DNA of 64,000 nt, from contig NZ_JAUTWS010000007.1 of NCBI RefSeq assembly GCF_030657435.1, positions 124,001-188,000 on the forward strand, in the 5' to 3' direction. Below the pieces are notes generated by a model. The model was given only the letters and a program-made list of their open reading frames with translations. It was not told where the DNA came from and searched no databases. The position numbers were made by a program, and so were the translations under genes. Source of the DNA: Paracraurococcus lichenis. GTDB taxonomy: Bacteria; Pseudomonadota; Alphaproteobacteria; Acetobacterales; Acetobacteraceae. Below are positions 53,601 through 61,945 of this stretch, in pieces. Numbering within the stretch: the first letter of the stretch is position 1; each line of letters begins with the position of its first letter.

Positions 53601-54190
53601 TGGGCGACGAGCAGTCCGGCCATATCCGCGAGGTCGGCATCGAGCTCTACCAGCAGATGCTGGAGGAGGCGGTGGCCGACCTGAAGGCCGGGCAGGGGAA
53701 GAAGAAGTCCGAGCTGGACTATGCCGGCGCCTGGACGCCCAACATCAATCTCGGCCTGCCCGTGCTGATCCCGGAAGGCTATGTGCGCGACCTGCCGGTC
53801 CGACTCGGCCTCTACCGCCGCATCGGCGCGCTGGGGACGGAGGCGGAGATCGAGGCCATGGCGGCCGAGCTCGCCGACCGCTTCGGCCCGCTGCCGGCCG
53901 AGGTCGAGAACCTGCTGCAGGTGGTCGCCATCAAGGCGCTCTGCCGGGAGGCGGGGGTGGAGAAGGTGGATGCCGGGCCGAAGGGCGTGGTGCTGAGCTT
54001 CTTCCGCAACCACTTCCGCAATCCGGCCGGGCTGGTGAGCTGGGTCGCGGCGCAGAAGGGCCTGGTGAAGCTGCGGCCGGACCACAAGCTGGCCCTGCTG
54101 CGGGAGATGGGGCTGGAGCAGCGGGTGCGGGTGGCGAAGGACCTGCTGGTGGCGCTGGCGCGGGTGGCGGGGCAGGCCAGGGCGGCCTGA
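50681..54190 (+). CDS. mfd: Transcription-repair coupling factor
   Basis: A 1169-residue ATP-dependent translocase that removes RNA polymerase stalled at lesions and recruits UvrA. The UvrB-like domain opens with FPAWDCLPYDRVSPNPEIVAERVATL, the RNAP-interaction part includes GDLVVHQDHGIGRYDGL, and the helicase motifs are VCGDVGFGKTEVALRAA (I), VIVDEEQHFGVAHKERLK (II), LTATPIPRTL (III) and QLYQLRGRVGRG (VI). The TRCF domain follows. ATG 50681 overlaps the sdhE stop. There is no sign of the AT-rich patch seen in recG. Confidence 0.97.
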   Translation: MSETRERTQGLTVHGAPEGFDALLLARRRAETEGPVLHVCRDDARTARLTEALGFFAPEVEVLRFPAWDCLPYDRVSPNPEIVAERVATLTRLLEPGDRPRIVVTTVNALVQKVPPREAFSGATLFLKKGGRVRPEALTAFLEANGYGRTGTVMEPGEYAVRGGIIDLFPAGEPDPVRLDLFGDEIESLRRFDTGTQRSGEALTELWLRPVGEVFLDPDSIARFRTAYRDLFGAAATEDPLYVSVSAGRKHPGMEHWAGLFHEAMETLLDYLNTGPLGASVSLDNQADEVLAARLEMIEDHYQARRQPVRSSEGEVPYRPAPPGTLYLTRAAWDRMLSGGPLLRFFPFAQPDGAEGVEAGGRPGRLFTEVRNTGGNVFQAFAEHAQVMLEQGRRPVVAAWTRGSRERLGNLLRENRVAAQAVESFAEVARLPKGVVGLAVLGLERGFLAPATATGTGFGLSVVGEQDLLGERIARPPRRRKRADQFIADATGIEQGDLVVHQDHGIGRYDGLETLQVSGAPHDCLRLVYDGGDKLFLPVENIEVLSRFGSETQGVALDKLGGSSWQSRKAKAKQRIQDMAGQLIRIAAERATREGTLAAPPEGAWDEFCSRFPFAETEDQQRAIGDVLEDLAAGRPMDRLVCGDVGFGKTEVALRAAFVVAMSGAQVAVVVPTTLLARQHTRTFTARFAGFPIEVAQLSRMVTAKDAAKVREGLKDGRINIVVGTHALLAKGVEFADLGLVIVDEEQHFGVAHKERLKALKTDVHVLTLTATPIPRTLQLALTGVREMSIIATPPVDRLAVRTFIMPWDGVVLREAIQRERFRGGQIFCVVPRLEDMEKVSARLAEIVPDARVVQAHGQMAPTHLEKVMTEFGDGKHDILLATNIVESGLDMPAVNTLIIHRADMFGLAQLYQLRGRVGRGKQRGYAYLTWPATHRLSAAAQKRLEVMQTLDNLGAGFTLASHDLDIRGAGNLLGDEQSGHIREVGIELYQQMLEEAVADLKAGQGKKKSELDYAGAWTPNINLGLPVLIPEGYVRDLPVRLGLYRRIGALGTEAEIEAMAAELADRFGPLPAEVENLLQVVAIKALCREAGVEKVDAGPKGVVLSFFRNHFRNPAGLVSWVAAQKGLVKLRPDHKLALLREMGLEQRVRVAKDLLVALARVAGQARAA

Positions 54191-54273
54191 TCCGCCAACC
54201 CGCGCGCGGATTTCTGCCGGCTGTGTTGCGCGGGCACTAGCGGCAGCGGCAGCGGCGAGGTCATTCCGGCGGC

Positions 54274-55404
54274 ATGTCCGCCGCTGCCCGCCGCACCGAC
54301 CTCGACCTGCTGCGCGTCCTGGTCTGCTTCACCGTGATCCTGGCGCATGCGCTGCTGATCTTCGCGGAGGAGCCGCGCTACCACGTCAAGAGCGCGGTGC
54401 CCTGGCTGCCCGCGACCATCGCCTATGAGGGGTTGCGGATCGCCACCCTGGCGATCTTCTTCACCCTGGCGGGGTGGTCGGCCGTCGCCTCGCTCCGCCG
54501 GCGGCCGATGGGGCGCTATGTGCGGGACCGGGTGGCGCGGGTGCTGGTGCCGCTGCTGGCCGGCATCCTGCTGCTCGGGCCGGTGATCAAGTGGATCGAG
54601 CTGCGGCAGGGCCGCGACCTCCGCCTCGGCGGGTTCCGGCTGGTGGCGCCGCCGGACTACGGCTTCCTCGAATTCCTGCCGCGCTATCTCACCCGCATGA
54701 ACCTGATGACCTGGAGCCATCTGTGGTTCCTGGCCTACCTCTTCCTGATCTCGCTGGTCCTGCTGCCGCTGCTGCGCTGGCTGGCGCGGCAGACGCCGGA
54801 GGCCTCGGTGCCCGGGCGGGCGATGGCCTATGTCCCGGCCGGGCTGCTGGCGGCGCAGGTGGCGGGGACGGGGGGCTACTGGCCCTTCCTGCCGAACCTG
54901 GTGCAGGACGGGGCGAACCTGGCCTATTTCGCGGCCTGCTTCGCCATGGGCGGCGTGCTGGCGGCCTGGCCGGGGCTGGAGGCGCGGCTGCGGGCGGAGG
55001 CCTGGGGGCTGCTGGCGCTGGCGGCGGCGGGGCTGGCGCTGGTGGTGCTGGCCGGGCCGGGGCTGATCGGGCGGGTCGGCGTCGGGCTCTGCGCCTGGGG
55101 CTGCATCGGCGCGGGGCTCGGCTTTGCCGGGCGGCACCCGCCGCGGCCCTCCCCGCTGCTGGCCTGGCTGGGGGAGGCGACCATGCCCGTCTATGTGCTG
55201 CACCACGTGCCGGTGCTGGCGCTGGGGGTGGCGGTGCTGCCGCTGGGGTGGGGGGAGGGGGCTTCGGTGCTCGCCATCGCCGCCGGGGCGACGGTGGCGT
55301 CGCTGCTGGCCTACCGGGTGTTGGTGTGGCCGTGGCAGGGGCCGCGGTGGCTGGTGGGGATGACTCAAGCGCGCAGTCGACCACCAGTCATCTTTGCCGA
55401 CTAA
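54274..55404 (+). CDS. Acyltransferase 3 family membrane protein
   Basis: A 376-residue integral protein with about ten hydrophobic segments. It starts DLDLLRVLVCFTVILAHALLIFAEE, the acyltransferase-3 motif with the conserved His in AHA. WSHLWFLAYLFLISLVLLPLL and VYVLHHVPVLALGV follow. These enzymes acetylate or succinylate surface glycans. The last 15 or so residues (GMTQARSRPPVIFAD) fall in the AT-richer DNA of the next gene, so the original C-terminus may have been replaced at the junction. The 83-bp spacer after mfd suggests its own promoter. Confidence 0.85.
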   Translation: MSAAARRTDLDLLRVLVCFTVILAHALLIFAEEPRYHVKSAVPWLPATIAYEGLRIATLAIFFTLAGWSAVASLRRRPMGRYVRDRVARVLVPLLAGILLLGPVIKWIELRQGRDLRLGGFRLVAPPDYGFLEFLPRYLTRMNLMTWSHLWFLAYLFLISLVLLPLLRWLARQTPEASVPGRAMAYVPAGLLAAQVAGTGGYWPFLPNLVQDGANLAYFAACFAMGGVLAAWPGLEARLRAEAWGLLALAAAGLALVVLAGPGLIGRVGVGLCAWGCIGAGLGFAGRHPPRPSPLLAWLGEATMPVYVLHHVPVLALGVAVLPLGWGEGASVLAIAAGATVASLLAYRVLVWPWQGPRWLVGMTQARSRPPVIFAD

Positions 55405-55438
55405 AAGGTTGAAGTTGAGAAGAGCGGAGAAATTGCCT

Positions 55439-56578
55439 ATGAGTAATGAGATACTGCCCCGCGTGTGCCTGATCGGAACATCGAATGGTGTGATGAGGAA
55501 TGGTTACGCGGCGGAGCTCGCCAAGCAGCCATATTTTTCCTATTTTGAGAACAGATCCATTGGATTTTCTTCGAGTCATCTTTTTTTCTATGCACTAAAT
55601 CAGAAAAAATTACTTAATTTTGACTATGTCATTCTAGATTTTGCGTGCAACGATGGGTCACTTTTGTACTCGGACGCTCTCTCTGAACAGGAAATTCAGA
55701 GTACAGTCAGTGATGCAATTCGTCAAGTTATTATGGCTGGAAGTACACCTATTGTTCTTATACTACCGATCGATGCAGGTTCTTTGACAACCAGTTGGAT
55801 TCGAAGAGTGTATCGAGACATATGTGAGCGGTCGGGCGTACTTTTTTTTGATGCTTATCATTTCGCTGAAGAGATTCTGAGCTTTGATAGTAGAATCACA
55901 CAAAATGATCTATTCCAAGATTATATGCACGTTAATATAGCAGTTGCTCAGGGGATAGCTCAAGCTCTTGGTGAGCGGATCAAAGCTGTATGGGATCAAA
56001 AAATCTCCAGTAGAAGACATTTGCTGGCAGGACGAGAGTATCGATTTTTTTCGTGTTCCGAGCTGGGAAAAGAGTTGCCGCATCCGGTGATGCGTGCCAC
56101 GTCACTAGTAAGTGCCTCTGTGCACGATTTCGGTCCGGCAATGGGATACGACGTTTACCTGTCTGACCAGTGGGAACTCGCAGCGGTCGTTATGGACTTC
56201 GCCCACAGCGAAGGCGTACTAAGCATTAGCGGTGAAACGAATTTCCGTCTCGGAATTTCCAGCGAGCACTTTAGAGGCGATTCGGATTCGCTAGTTTTTG
56301 GGATTTGGCCGCTCCGACACCATGTGAAACCGCATAGAAATTTCCTGAGAATAAATGTACTTCCTAAAACTAACGCGGATGCCGTTGTCGCGGTCTATGA
56401 CTCGCTAAAACGCTTTCCTCCATCTGCTGCATTGGTAGGATTCGTCGCTTGCCGCGAATTGAATTCAGAACCAAGTTCGTCTGCATCGCATGACGCGATT
56501 GAGCTTTCGGAAAAGCTAGCGACAGCGCCCGTCCGGAGCGCTTCTGCCAGCATACTAAGTGCAAACTCAATTAAATAA
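55439..56578 (+). CDS. SGNH-hydrolase-like protein of low-GC origin
   Basis: A 379-residue soluble protein encoded in strikingly AT-rich DNA (about 40% GC by eye). RVCLIGTSNGVMRNGYAAEL resembles SGNH block I with Ser in GTSN, LDFACNDGSLL resembles block III with Asn, and FQDYMHVNIAVAQGIAQAL gives an Asp-x-x-His block V. The C-terminal half (190-379) is a beta-rich unknown. SGNH proteins deacetylate or acetylate glycans, matching the acyltransferase upstream. ATG 55439 with GGAG is preferred over a TTG at 55394. It is tail to tail with the DUF6492 gene and was probably acquired. Confidence 0.65.
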   Translation: MSNEILPRVCLIGTSNGVMRNGYAAELAKQPYFSYFENRSIGFSSSHLFFYALNQKKLLNFDYVILDFACNDGSLLYSDALSEQEIQSTVSDAIRQVIMAGSTPIVLILPIDAGSLTTSWIRRVYRDICERSGVLFFDAYHFAEEILSFDSRITQNDLFQDYMHVNIAVAQGIAQALGERIKAVWDQKISSRRHLLAGREYRFFSCSELGKELPHPVMRATSLVSASVHDFGPAMGYDVYLSDQWELAAVVMDFAHSEGVLSISGETNFRLGISSEHFRGDSDSLVFGIWPLRHHVKPHRNFLRINVLPKTNADAVVAVYDSLKRFPPSAALVGFVACRELNSEPSSSASHDAIELSEKLATAPVRSASASILSANSIK

Positions 56579-56585
56579 CTTCATA

Positions 56586-57485
56586 TTAACGATCGAGGCT
56601 TGTCTCTTCGTGATGTCGCGCCGCCATCTGAACAGCAGCGAAGTGGCGCGACAGCGAGGTATGGGTCACGCCCTTCCGTCGAGCCTCCGCCACCGTATCT
56701 GAACTGACAAAAGCAATAGTAGGTGACATCATCGGTGCGCAGGAGAAGCGACGCGAATACAGGCAGTAGCTGGCGAACCAATTGTACTCCCACGGCGCGA
56801 TGCTCAGCACTTCAGCGAAGCTGCCGCCCTGAGCGGCAAGTTCCTCTTCCATCGCCTGCAGCACGGGGGCGATCAGGAATTGGCTCGGCTGGAAGGCAAG
56901 GCTGCGGAGTTCGGCGCCGAAGACAAGGTCCAACAACGGACCGCGGGCTCCCGGCGAGTTGTCCTGCTGCGCCGCAGACGCAGCACGCGCCGCTCTGAGG
57001 TCGATCCGCGGCCCGTCCTCAATGGCCAGGACCGGCGGCAGCGTCGGCACCTCAGCCCCTTCGAGTATCCGAAACAGCAGGTCATTACCCGCCTGGTACA
57101 CGGTATAGACGGGGGAGGCGACGAAGCGTGGTAAGCCGTCGGCGTTCACGAAATCCGCCGGTCCGAAGGGGCGGATGAAGTAGCTGTCGGAGTCCAGAGC
57201 GAAGTAGCTGTCCGCGTGACCGGTCCGATGGACCGAAAGCTTGCAGAGCTGCTGATGCACCCAGCCGCCCATGCTGCGGGCGGACACCCCGGTATAGGAC
57301 TCATCGGTCACCAGGGTGACCCGGTCGTGCCCCCGCAGCACCAGCCGGGCGAGCGCCATGTCGTGGTCCGGCACCGAAACCAGCATGGTCACTGCGGGAT
57401 CGACGAACCGCTCATAGCTCTCCACAAGCGCGGTCAGGCGGTCGAAGTCGTCCCGGAAACTCTTGCAGAACACCGCACAGCGCAT
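56586..57485 (-). CDS. DUF6492 family glycosyltransferase-like protein
   Basis: A 299-residue soluble protein. The N-terminal MRCAVFCKSFRDDFDRLTALVESYERF and SYFALDSDSYFIRPFG near residue 100 (a DxD-like motif within LDSDSYF) fit the DUF6492 group, related to GT-A glycosyltransferases. GC content is a little lower than the genome, though far above that of the neighbour. It ends 7 bp from the SGNH-like gene, tail to tail. Together with the acyltransferase and FkbM-like gene it hints at a surface-glycan gene set, but sugar and acceptor are unknown. Confidence 0.7.
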   Translation of the reverse strand: MRCAVFCKSFRDDFDRLTALVESYERFVDPAVTMLVSVPDHDMALARLVLRGHDRVTLVTDESYTGVSARSMGGWVHQQLCKLSVHRTGHADSYFALDSDSYFIRPFGPADFVNADGLPRFVASPVYTVYQAGNDLLFRILEGAEVPTLPPVLAIEDGPRIDLRAARAASAAQQDNSPGARGPLLDLVFGAELRSLAFQPSQFLIAPVLQAMEEELAAQGGSFAEVLSIAPWEYNWFASYCLYSRRFSCAPMMSPTIAFVSSDTVAEARRKGVTHTSLSRHFAAVQMAARHHEETSLDR

Positions 57486-57687
57486 GTGGCTGAACTCCAG
57501 GCTGGTCCTCGCCCAGGAGTTTAGCTGCCCGGGCGTAACCTCGCCACTGCGCGTGCTCACTAAAAAGTGGGAATGCCGCGCACATCACCGCGTCGAACCG
57601 CGAGGAGGCATGCTCTACCCGGCGCTGATGCCCGTGGCTCGCCAAGCGCCCGCCGCGACGATCAAGCAACCCAATGCCCCGCCGCTG

Positions 57688-58347
57688 CTACCCCTCCACC
57701 AGCGCCACGTCCAGCAGCCGCTCCAGCACCTCCGGCTCCTGCGCCCCGGCGATCGCGTGCCGCCCCGCCACCACGAAGCACGGCACCCCGTTGATGCCCA
57801 GCCGATGCGCCCGGAGGTTGTCGGCATGCACCGCCTCCACCTCGGCGACGGTGGCCAGGAAGCGCCGCGCCGCCGCGGCCTCCAGCCCCAGCCGCCCGGC
57901 GATGCCGGCCAGCGTCGCCGGGTCGCCGATATCGGCCCCATCCATGAAATAGGCCTCGAACAGCGCCTCCACCATCGCATCCGCCAGGCCGAAGCGGCCG
58001 GCCCAGCGCACCAGCCGATGGGCGTCGAGCGAATGCGGCACGCGGCGGATGCGGTCGAAGCGGAACTCCAGCCCCTCCGCCCGGCCGAGCTCGGCGATGG
58101 TGCCGTGCAGGCGGCGGGCGCGCTCCTCGCCGCCGAACTTGCGGACGAGGTATTCCTGCCGCGGCACCCCCTGCGGGGCGAGGTCCGGGTTCAGCAGGAA
58201 GGGCCGCCAGAGCAGTTCCGCCGCCACGTCCGGCCGGCTGCGCAAGGTCCGCCGCAGCCGGCGGATGCCGAGGAAGCACCAGGGACAGACCAGGTCGAAG
58301 ACGACCTCGATCGGCAGGCGGGCGCGGGGCGGGGCAAGGATGTTCAC
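57688..58347 (-). CDS. DsbA family oxidoreductase, FrnE type
   Basis: A 219-residue thioredoxin-fold protein with the active site CPWC in VVFDLVCPWCFLGIRRLRR near residue 22. The helical insertion and the cis-Pro strand GINGVPCFVVAGRHAIAGAQEPEVLERLL complete the FrnE/2-hydroxychromene isomerase-like fold. No signal peptide is present, so it is cytoplasmic. It may act as a disulfide isomerase or in polyketide/aromatic chemistry. It lies alone between the DUF6492 gene and the methyltransferase gene; the 202-bp spacer downstream of it holds nothing recognisable. Confidence 0.88.
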   Translation of the reverse strand: MNILAPPRARLPIEVVFDLVCPWCFLGIRRLRRTLRSRPDVAAELLWRPFLLNPDLAPQGVPRQEYLVRKFGGEERARRLHGTIAELGRAEGLEFRFDRIRRVPHSLDAHRLVRWAGRFGLADAMVEALFEAYFMDGADIGDPATLAGIAGRLGLEAAAARRFLATVAEVEAVHADNLRAHRLGINGVPCFVVAGRHAIAGAQEPEVLERLLDVALVEG

Positions 58348-58414
58348 CCCGGCAGTCTAGCCGCGCCCCCTGTCCGGAAGCCATCCCGATCCCGGCGCCG
58401 CCGCCGGCCGCCTC

Positions 58415-59902
58415 TCACGCCTTGCGGAAGAGGAACCAGGCATGCTCCTCCCGGTCGCGCATGTCGTAGCCCATGGCCCGCAGCCCGGCCGCCAGCGCGC
58501 CGGGATGGATGTCGGGCTCCGGCTCCCGGGCCTCGAAGAGGCCGGCGGCCTCGGTCGCGAAGCCGGCCGACTCCGCCAGGCCCAGCACCTCGCGCGGGCT
58601 GTATTCACGCACGGTCTCGGGATCGCCGAAGACCTGCCGCCGTCGCAGCAGCCGCCCGATCGCCTGCAGGGAAGTCGGGTTGGGCGTGGTCACCACCAGG
58701 CAGCCGCCCGGCCGCAGGACCCGCTGCGCCTCGGCGAAGAGGTGCCGCGCGCCGGCCGGACGATCGCCCGCTGCTGCCGCCGCCGCGCCGGGGACGGCGT
58801 GGTCCGGCAGGCGCTGCAGGACCTCGAGCGCCAGCACCGCATCGACGCTGGCATCGAGCGGGGGGAGGGGATGCCGATGGTCGAGCGGCAGCCACCGCAG
58901 CGCCGCGCCCCGCTCCTCCTCGAGATACCGGCCGATCGGGGAAGGCTCGCCAAGCTCGGCCACCTCGCGCGCCCGCAGCAGCGGCCCCGCCACGCGCTGC
59001 CATGTCTCGAGGGCGAGGACGCGGTCCCGCGCGGGCGATTCCGCCTGCTCCTGCCTCGCCAGCCAGCCCTCCAGATCGCCCGTCGCGGCCTGGCCGTGGC
59101 AGCCTGCGACCTCGGCGGCAAGCCGGCGCAGCAGGTCCGGCAGCGCCGCCTGCGCCTCGGACCCGGCCGGCGCGGCGACGGCGAACCATGGCACCGAGGG
59201 ATCGTCCCAGTCCGCCGGCCCGAACGCGCGCCCGAGTATGTCCGTCAGTTGGTAGCCCAGTTGCTCGAACAGCGCGAAGAAGGCCGCCGCATCGTAGTCA
59301 TGCGCCCTCGCCGCGATCTCGCGCGAGTGGTGGAAGACCAGCACCGGCCGATGCGCCGCGACCGCCCGCGCGGCGCCGCGCAGCGCCGGCACCTCGCCGC
59401 CCTGCAGGTCGAGTACGCCGAGGCGCCAGGGCCGCGTCGCGCCGGCCAGCAGGTCGTCGATGGTGGCGAGGGTGACCGGGATCTCGGCGATCTCGGGCGT
59501 CATCGGATAGGGGCGGGGCCGCAGCGCGCTGTAGCCTTCGGCATTGCACACCCACAGGAAATCCGCCTCGCCGGCCTGCTCGGCCAGCGCCACGCGATGC
59601 ACCGCCATGTGCGGCATGCCGCGCCGCCGCCGCTCGATCCGCAGCCGCTCGGCCAGCCCGGGAATCGGCTCGCAGGCGATGACGCGGCCGCTCTCGCCGA
59701 CCAGTCCGGCCATGGCGAAGGCATACCGGCCCTGGCCGGCGCCGCCGTCGAGCGCGAGGTCACCGGGCCGCAGCAGGGCGCGGCACAGCCGGGCGACGAT
59801 GTCCTGGTAGGCCTCGCCGTTGCCGATCAGCCGCGACGGATCCCACGACGCCTCGCCCATGTCCTGACGCACCATGCCTGTCTGCGACGGCCGGGCCAGC
59901 AT
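58415..59902 (-). CDS. Two-domain methyltransferase, FkbM-like N-terminus and SAM-methyltransferase-like C-terminus
   Basis: A 495-residue protein. Residues about 50-235 form an FkbM methyltransferase with the SAM motif ALDGGAGQGRYAFAMAGLVGESGRVIACEPIPG, and RLGVLDLQGGEVPALRGAA. From about 345, PPLDASVDAVLALEVLQRLPDH and LFAEAQRVLRPGGCLVVTTPNP resemble the second half of a class I methyltransferase, yet no motif I GxGxG is visible, so the domain may bind without methylating. The start is ambiguous among ATGs at 59902, 59875 and 59860. FkbM enzymes O-methylate sugars, compatible with the local glycan genes. Confidence 0.75.
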   Translation of the reverse strand: MLARPSQTGMVRQDMGEASWDPSRLIGNGEAYQDIVARLCRALLRPGDLALDGGAGQGRYAFAMAGLVGESGRVIACEPIPGLAERLRIERRRRGMPHMAVHRVALAEQAGEADFLWVCNAEGYSALRPRPYPMTPEIAEIPVTLATIDDLLAGATRPWRLGVLDLQGGEVPALRGAARAVAAHRPVLVFHHSREIAARAHDYDAAAFFALFEQLGYQLTDILGRAFGPADWDDPSVPWFAVAAPAGSEAQAALPDLLRRLAAEVAGCHGQAATGDLEGWLARQEQAESPARDRVLALETWQRVAGPLLRAREVAELGEPSPIGRYLEEERGAALRWLPLDHRHPLPPLDASVDAVLALEVLQRLPDHAVPGAAAAAAGDRPAGARHLFAEAQRVLRPGGCLVVTTPNPTSLQAIGRLLRRRQVFGDPETVREYSPREVLGLAESAGFATEAAGLFEAREPEPDIHPGALAAGLRAMGYDMRDREEHAWFLFRKA

Positions 59903-59989
59903 CCCGGCCGGGGGCGCCGGATCGGCCCCGGGAGGCCACTAGCAGAAAGCGGCGCAGGCTGGCGAATTGCGGGCGCCGCCGAGCCGCCG

Positions 59990-60502
59990 TCAGGAATTGA
60001 CGACGATGCGGCTGCCGCCGGCCTCCTGCGCGGCGGCCAGCGCCGCCGTCGCCCGCGCCATGAGGTCGTCGGCCGAACTGCCCGGCCCGCGCCCGAAGGC
60101 CAGGCCGATGCTGCAGCGGAGGGCGAGCGGGCCCGTCCCCGTCGCGACCGGCGTTGCCTCCAGCACCCGCCGCAGCCGTTCCGCCGCAGGCCTCGCTTCG
60201 GCGGTGAAGATCTCCGGCAGGCAGACGGTGAAGCCCGCCGGCAACCGCCCGACCAGGTCATGCGTGCGCAGCCCGGCCCGCAGCCGGTCGGCGACGCCGA
60301 GCAGCGCGGCATCCGCCACCGCCGGGCCGTGGCTGACCTCGATCAGGCTCAGGCCGTCGATGCCGACGGCGAAGAGCACCACGCTCGGCCCATGCGATTC
60401 GGAGAGATCGAGCGCCGCCTCCAGGAAGCGCCGGGTCGCTTCGGCCGTCGCGGTGCCCGTCAAGGGGTCCCGCAACTCGCGCAAGTCCTTGCTTGTCATC
60501 AT
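59990..60502 (-). CDS. Degenerate GGDEF domain protein
   Basis: A 170-residue protein with a diguanylate cyclase fold: DPLTGTATAEATRRFLEAAL, VVLFAVGIDGLSLIEVSHGPAVADAALLGVADRL and CSIGLAFGRGPGSSADDLMARATAALAAAQEAG. The active-site loop, which should read GGDEF, is LPAGF, so the enzyme lacks the catalytic acids and is likely not a cyclase. It may bind GTP or c-di-GMP or act as a scaffold. ATG 60502 or 60499 is used; two upstream Met codons are alternatives. No ribosome site is strong. Confidence 0.8.
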   Translation of the reverse strand: MMTSKDLRELRDPLTGTATAEATRRFLEAALDLSESHGPSVVLFAVGIDGLSLIEVSHGPAVADAALLGVADRLRAGLRTHDLVGRLPAGFTVCLPEIFTAEARPAAERLRRVLEATPVATGTGPLALRCSIGLAFGRGPGSSADDLMARATAALAAAQEAGGSRIVVNS

Positions 60503-60712
60503 GTCTCGGCGCCAGGGTGTGCCCACCCGCATGAAACCCGTTCTCGTTTCCAAACAATGAATATGCGACGATTCGTTGCTCGCAAGGCGGCATTGCAACC
60601 GGCGCGATGCGCGTGCGCCGCGTCACAGCCCGGCCTGGCGCGGCGCGGTCGCGCCAAACTTGTCGCGGCGCAACGCGTCTAGGGTCACGCGGTCGAGACC
60701 TGTGGTGCTCCG

Positions 60713-61846
60713 ATGCCGGGCGAGGATGACAGCTTCGATGCTGTGGTCGACCTGCTCTACGATGCGGCAGCCGGGATCACCGGCTGGGAAGCGGCGCTGA
60801 ACACGCTGGTCCGGGACTTCGACGCGACGGTCGGCGCCTTCAGCATCGTCGGGCCGCATCTGCCCGGCCGCATCCTGCATACCGGCACCGACCCGGTCCT
60901 CGTCGCCCGCTACCTGGAGCGGCATGCCGGCCGCAATGAGCTGGCGCTGCGCACCTCGACGCTGCCGGCCGGCGCCGTCGTCACCGACGCGGATATCATG
61001 CCGAAGGGCGAGTTCATGCGCATGTCCTTCTATCAGGACTGCCTGCAGCCGGCCGGCCTGCATGCGCTGATGAACTGCCGCGCCGCGCAGCAGCCGAACG
61101 GGCTGCTGGCGAATATCTGCCTGTTCCGCACCGCCGCGCAGGGCGATTTCGGGCCGGCAGAGGTCGCGCGCTACCGCCGTCTCGCACCGCATCTCTGCCG
61201 CGCCGCCGCGGTCGAGATCCGCGTGGCGGAAGCCGAGGGCGAGCGCCATGCGCTGGCCGAGGCGCTGGAGCGGCTGTCCGCCGCGGCCTTCGTGGTGGAC
61301 GCCGCCGCCACGGTGCTGCGGGCGAATGCCGCCGGTGCCGCGCTGCTCGCGGCGCGCGACGGGCTGCAGAACGACAATGGTGGCGGCGGCGCGCTGCGCG
61401 CCGCGTTGCCATCCGACACCGCGGCGCTGCGCCGGCTGGTGGCCGCGGCCAATGGCGCGGGGCAGGGCGTCCAGGGCGGGACGCGGCTCTGCCTCGCGCG
61501 GCCGGCGCCGCGGCCACCGCTGGTGGTGACCGTGCTGCCGCTCGGCGCCTGCGGCGGCGCGGCATCCGGCCTGCCGCCGGCGGCGGTGGCACTGCTGCTC
61601 GCCGCCTCGCCCGGACTGCCGGCGGAGCCGCCGCCGACCGGCCTGCTGCGCGATGCCTTCGGCCTGACGCGGGCGGAGGCGGAGGTCGCGGCGCATGCCG
61701 CGCTGGGCGAGGACGCGGTGACCATCGCCGCCGCGCTCGGCATCACGCAGGGCACCGCGCGGCTGCACCTGCACCGCGTCTTCGAGAAGACCGGCGTTCG
61801 ACGCCAGGCGGAGCTCTGCGCGGTGCTCGCCCGCCTCGCGCCGTGA
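60713..61846 (+). CDS. LuxR-family helix-turn-helix transcriptional regulator
   Basis: A 377-residue regulator. The C-terminal HTH is LLRDAFGLTRAEAEVAAHAALGEDAVTIAAALGITQGTARLHLHRVFEKTGVRRQAELCAVL, matching LuxR-type DNA binding. The N-terminal 310 residues are a PAS/GAF-like sensory part without a receiver Asp, so it probably senses a ligand directly. It is divergent from the GGDEF-like gene across a 210-bp spacer; no shared operator is obvious. The ATG at 60713 is the natural start. Confidence 0.85.
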   Translation: MPGEDDSFDAVVDLLYDAAAGITGWEAALNTLVRDFDATVGAFSIVGPHLPGRILHTGTDPVLVARYLERHAGRNELALRTSTLPAGAVVTDADIMPKGEFMRMSFYQDCLQPAGLHALMNCRAAQQPNGLLANICLFRTAAQGDFGPAEVARYRRLAPHLCRAAAVEIRVAEAEGERHALAEALERLSAAAFVVDAAATVLRANAAGAALLAARDGLQNDNGGGGALRAALPSDTAALRRLVAAANGAGQGVQGGTRLCLARPAPRPPLVVTVLPLGACGGAASGLPPAAVALLLAASPGLPAEPPPTGLLRDAFGLTRAEAEVAAHAALGEDAVTIAAALGITQGTARLHLHRVFEKTGVRRQAELCAVLARLAP

Positions 61847-61945
61847 CCCGGCGGGCGGGCAGAGCCTGGCCGTCCGGCCCCTCATCGGGCTGGGCATGGT
61901 CGCGGCGCGGCCCATATGCTGCGGACCTCGGGGAGGAGGTCCGAC

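Noticed and set aside
50438..54085. A 1215-codon open frame on the minus strand opposite mfd
   Set aside because: It is the antisense shadow of a complete mfd gene; the composition is typical of GC-rich antisense frames and there is no domain.
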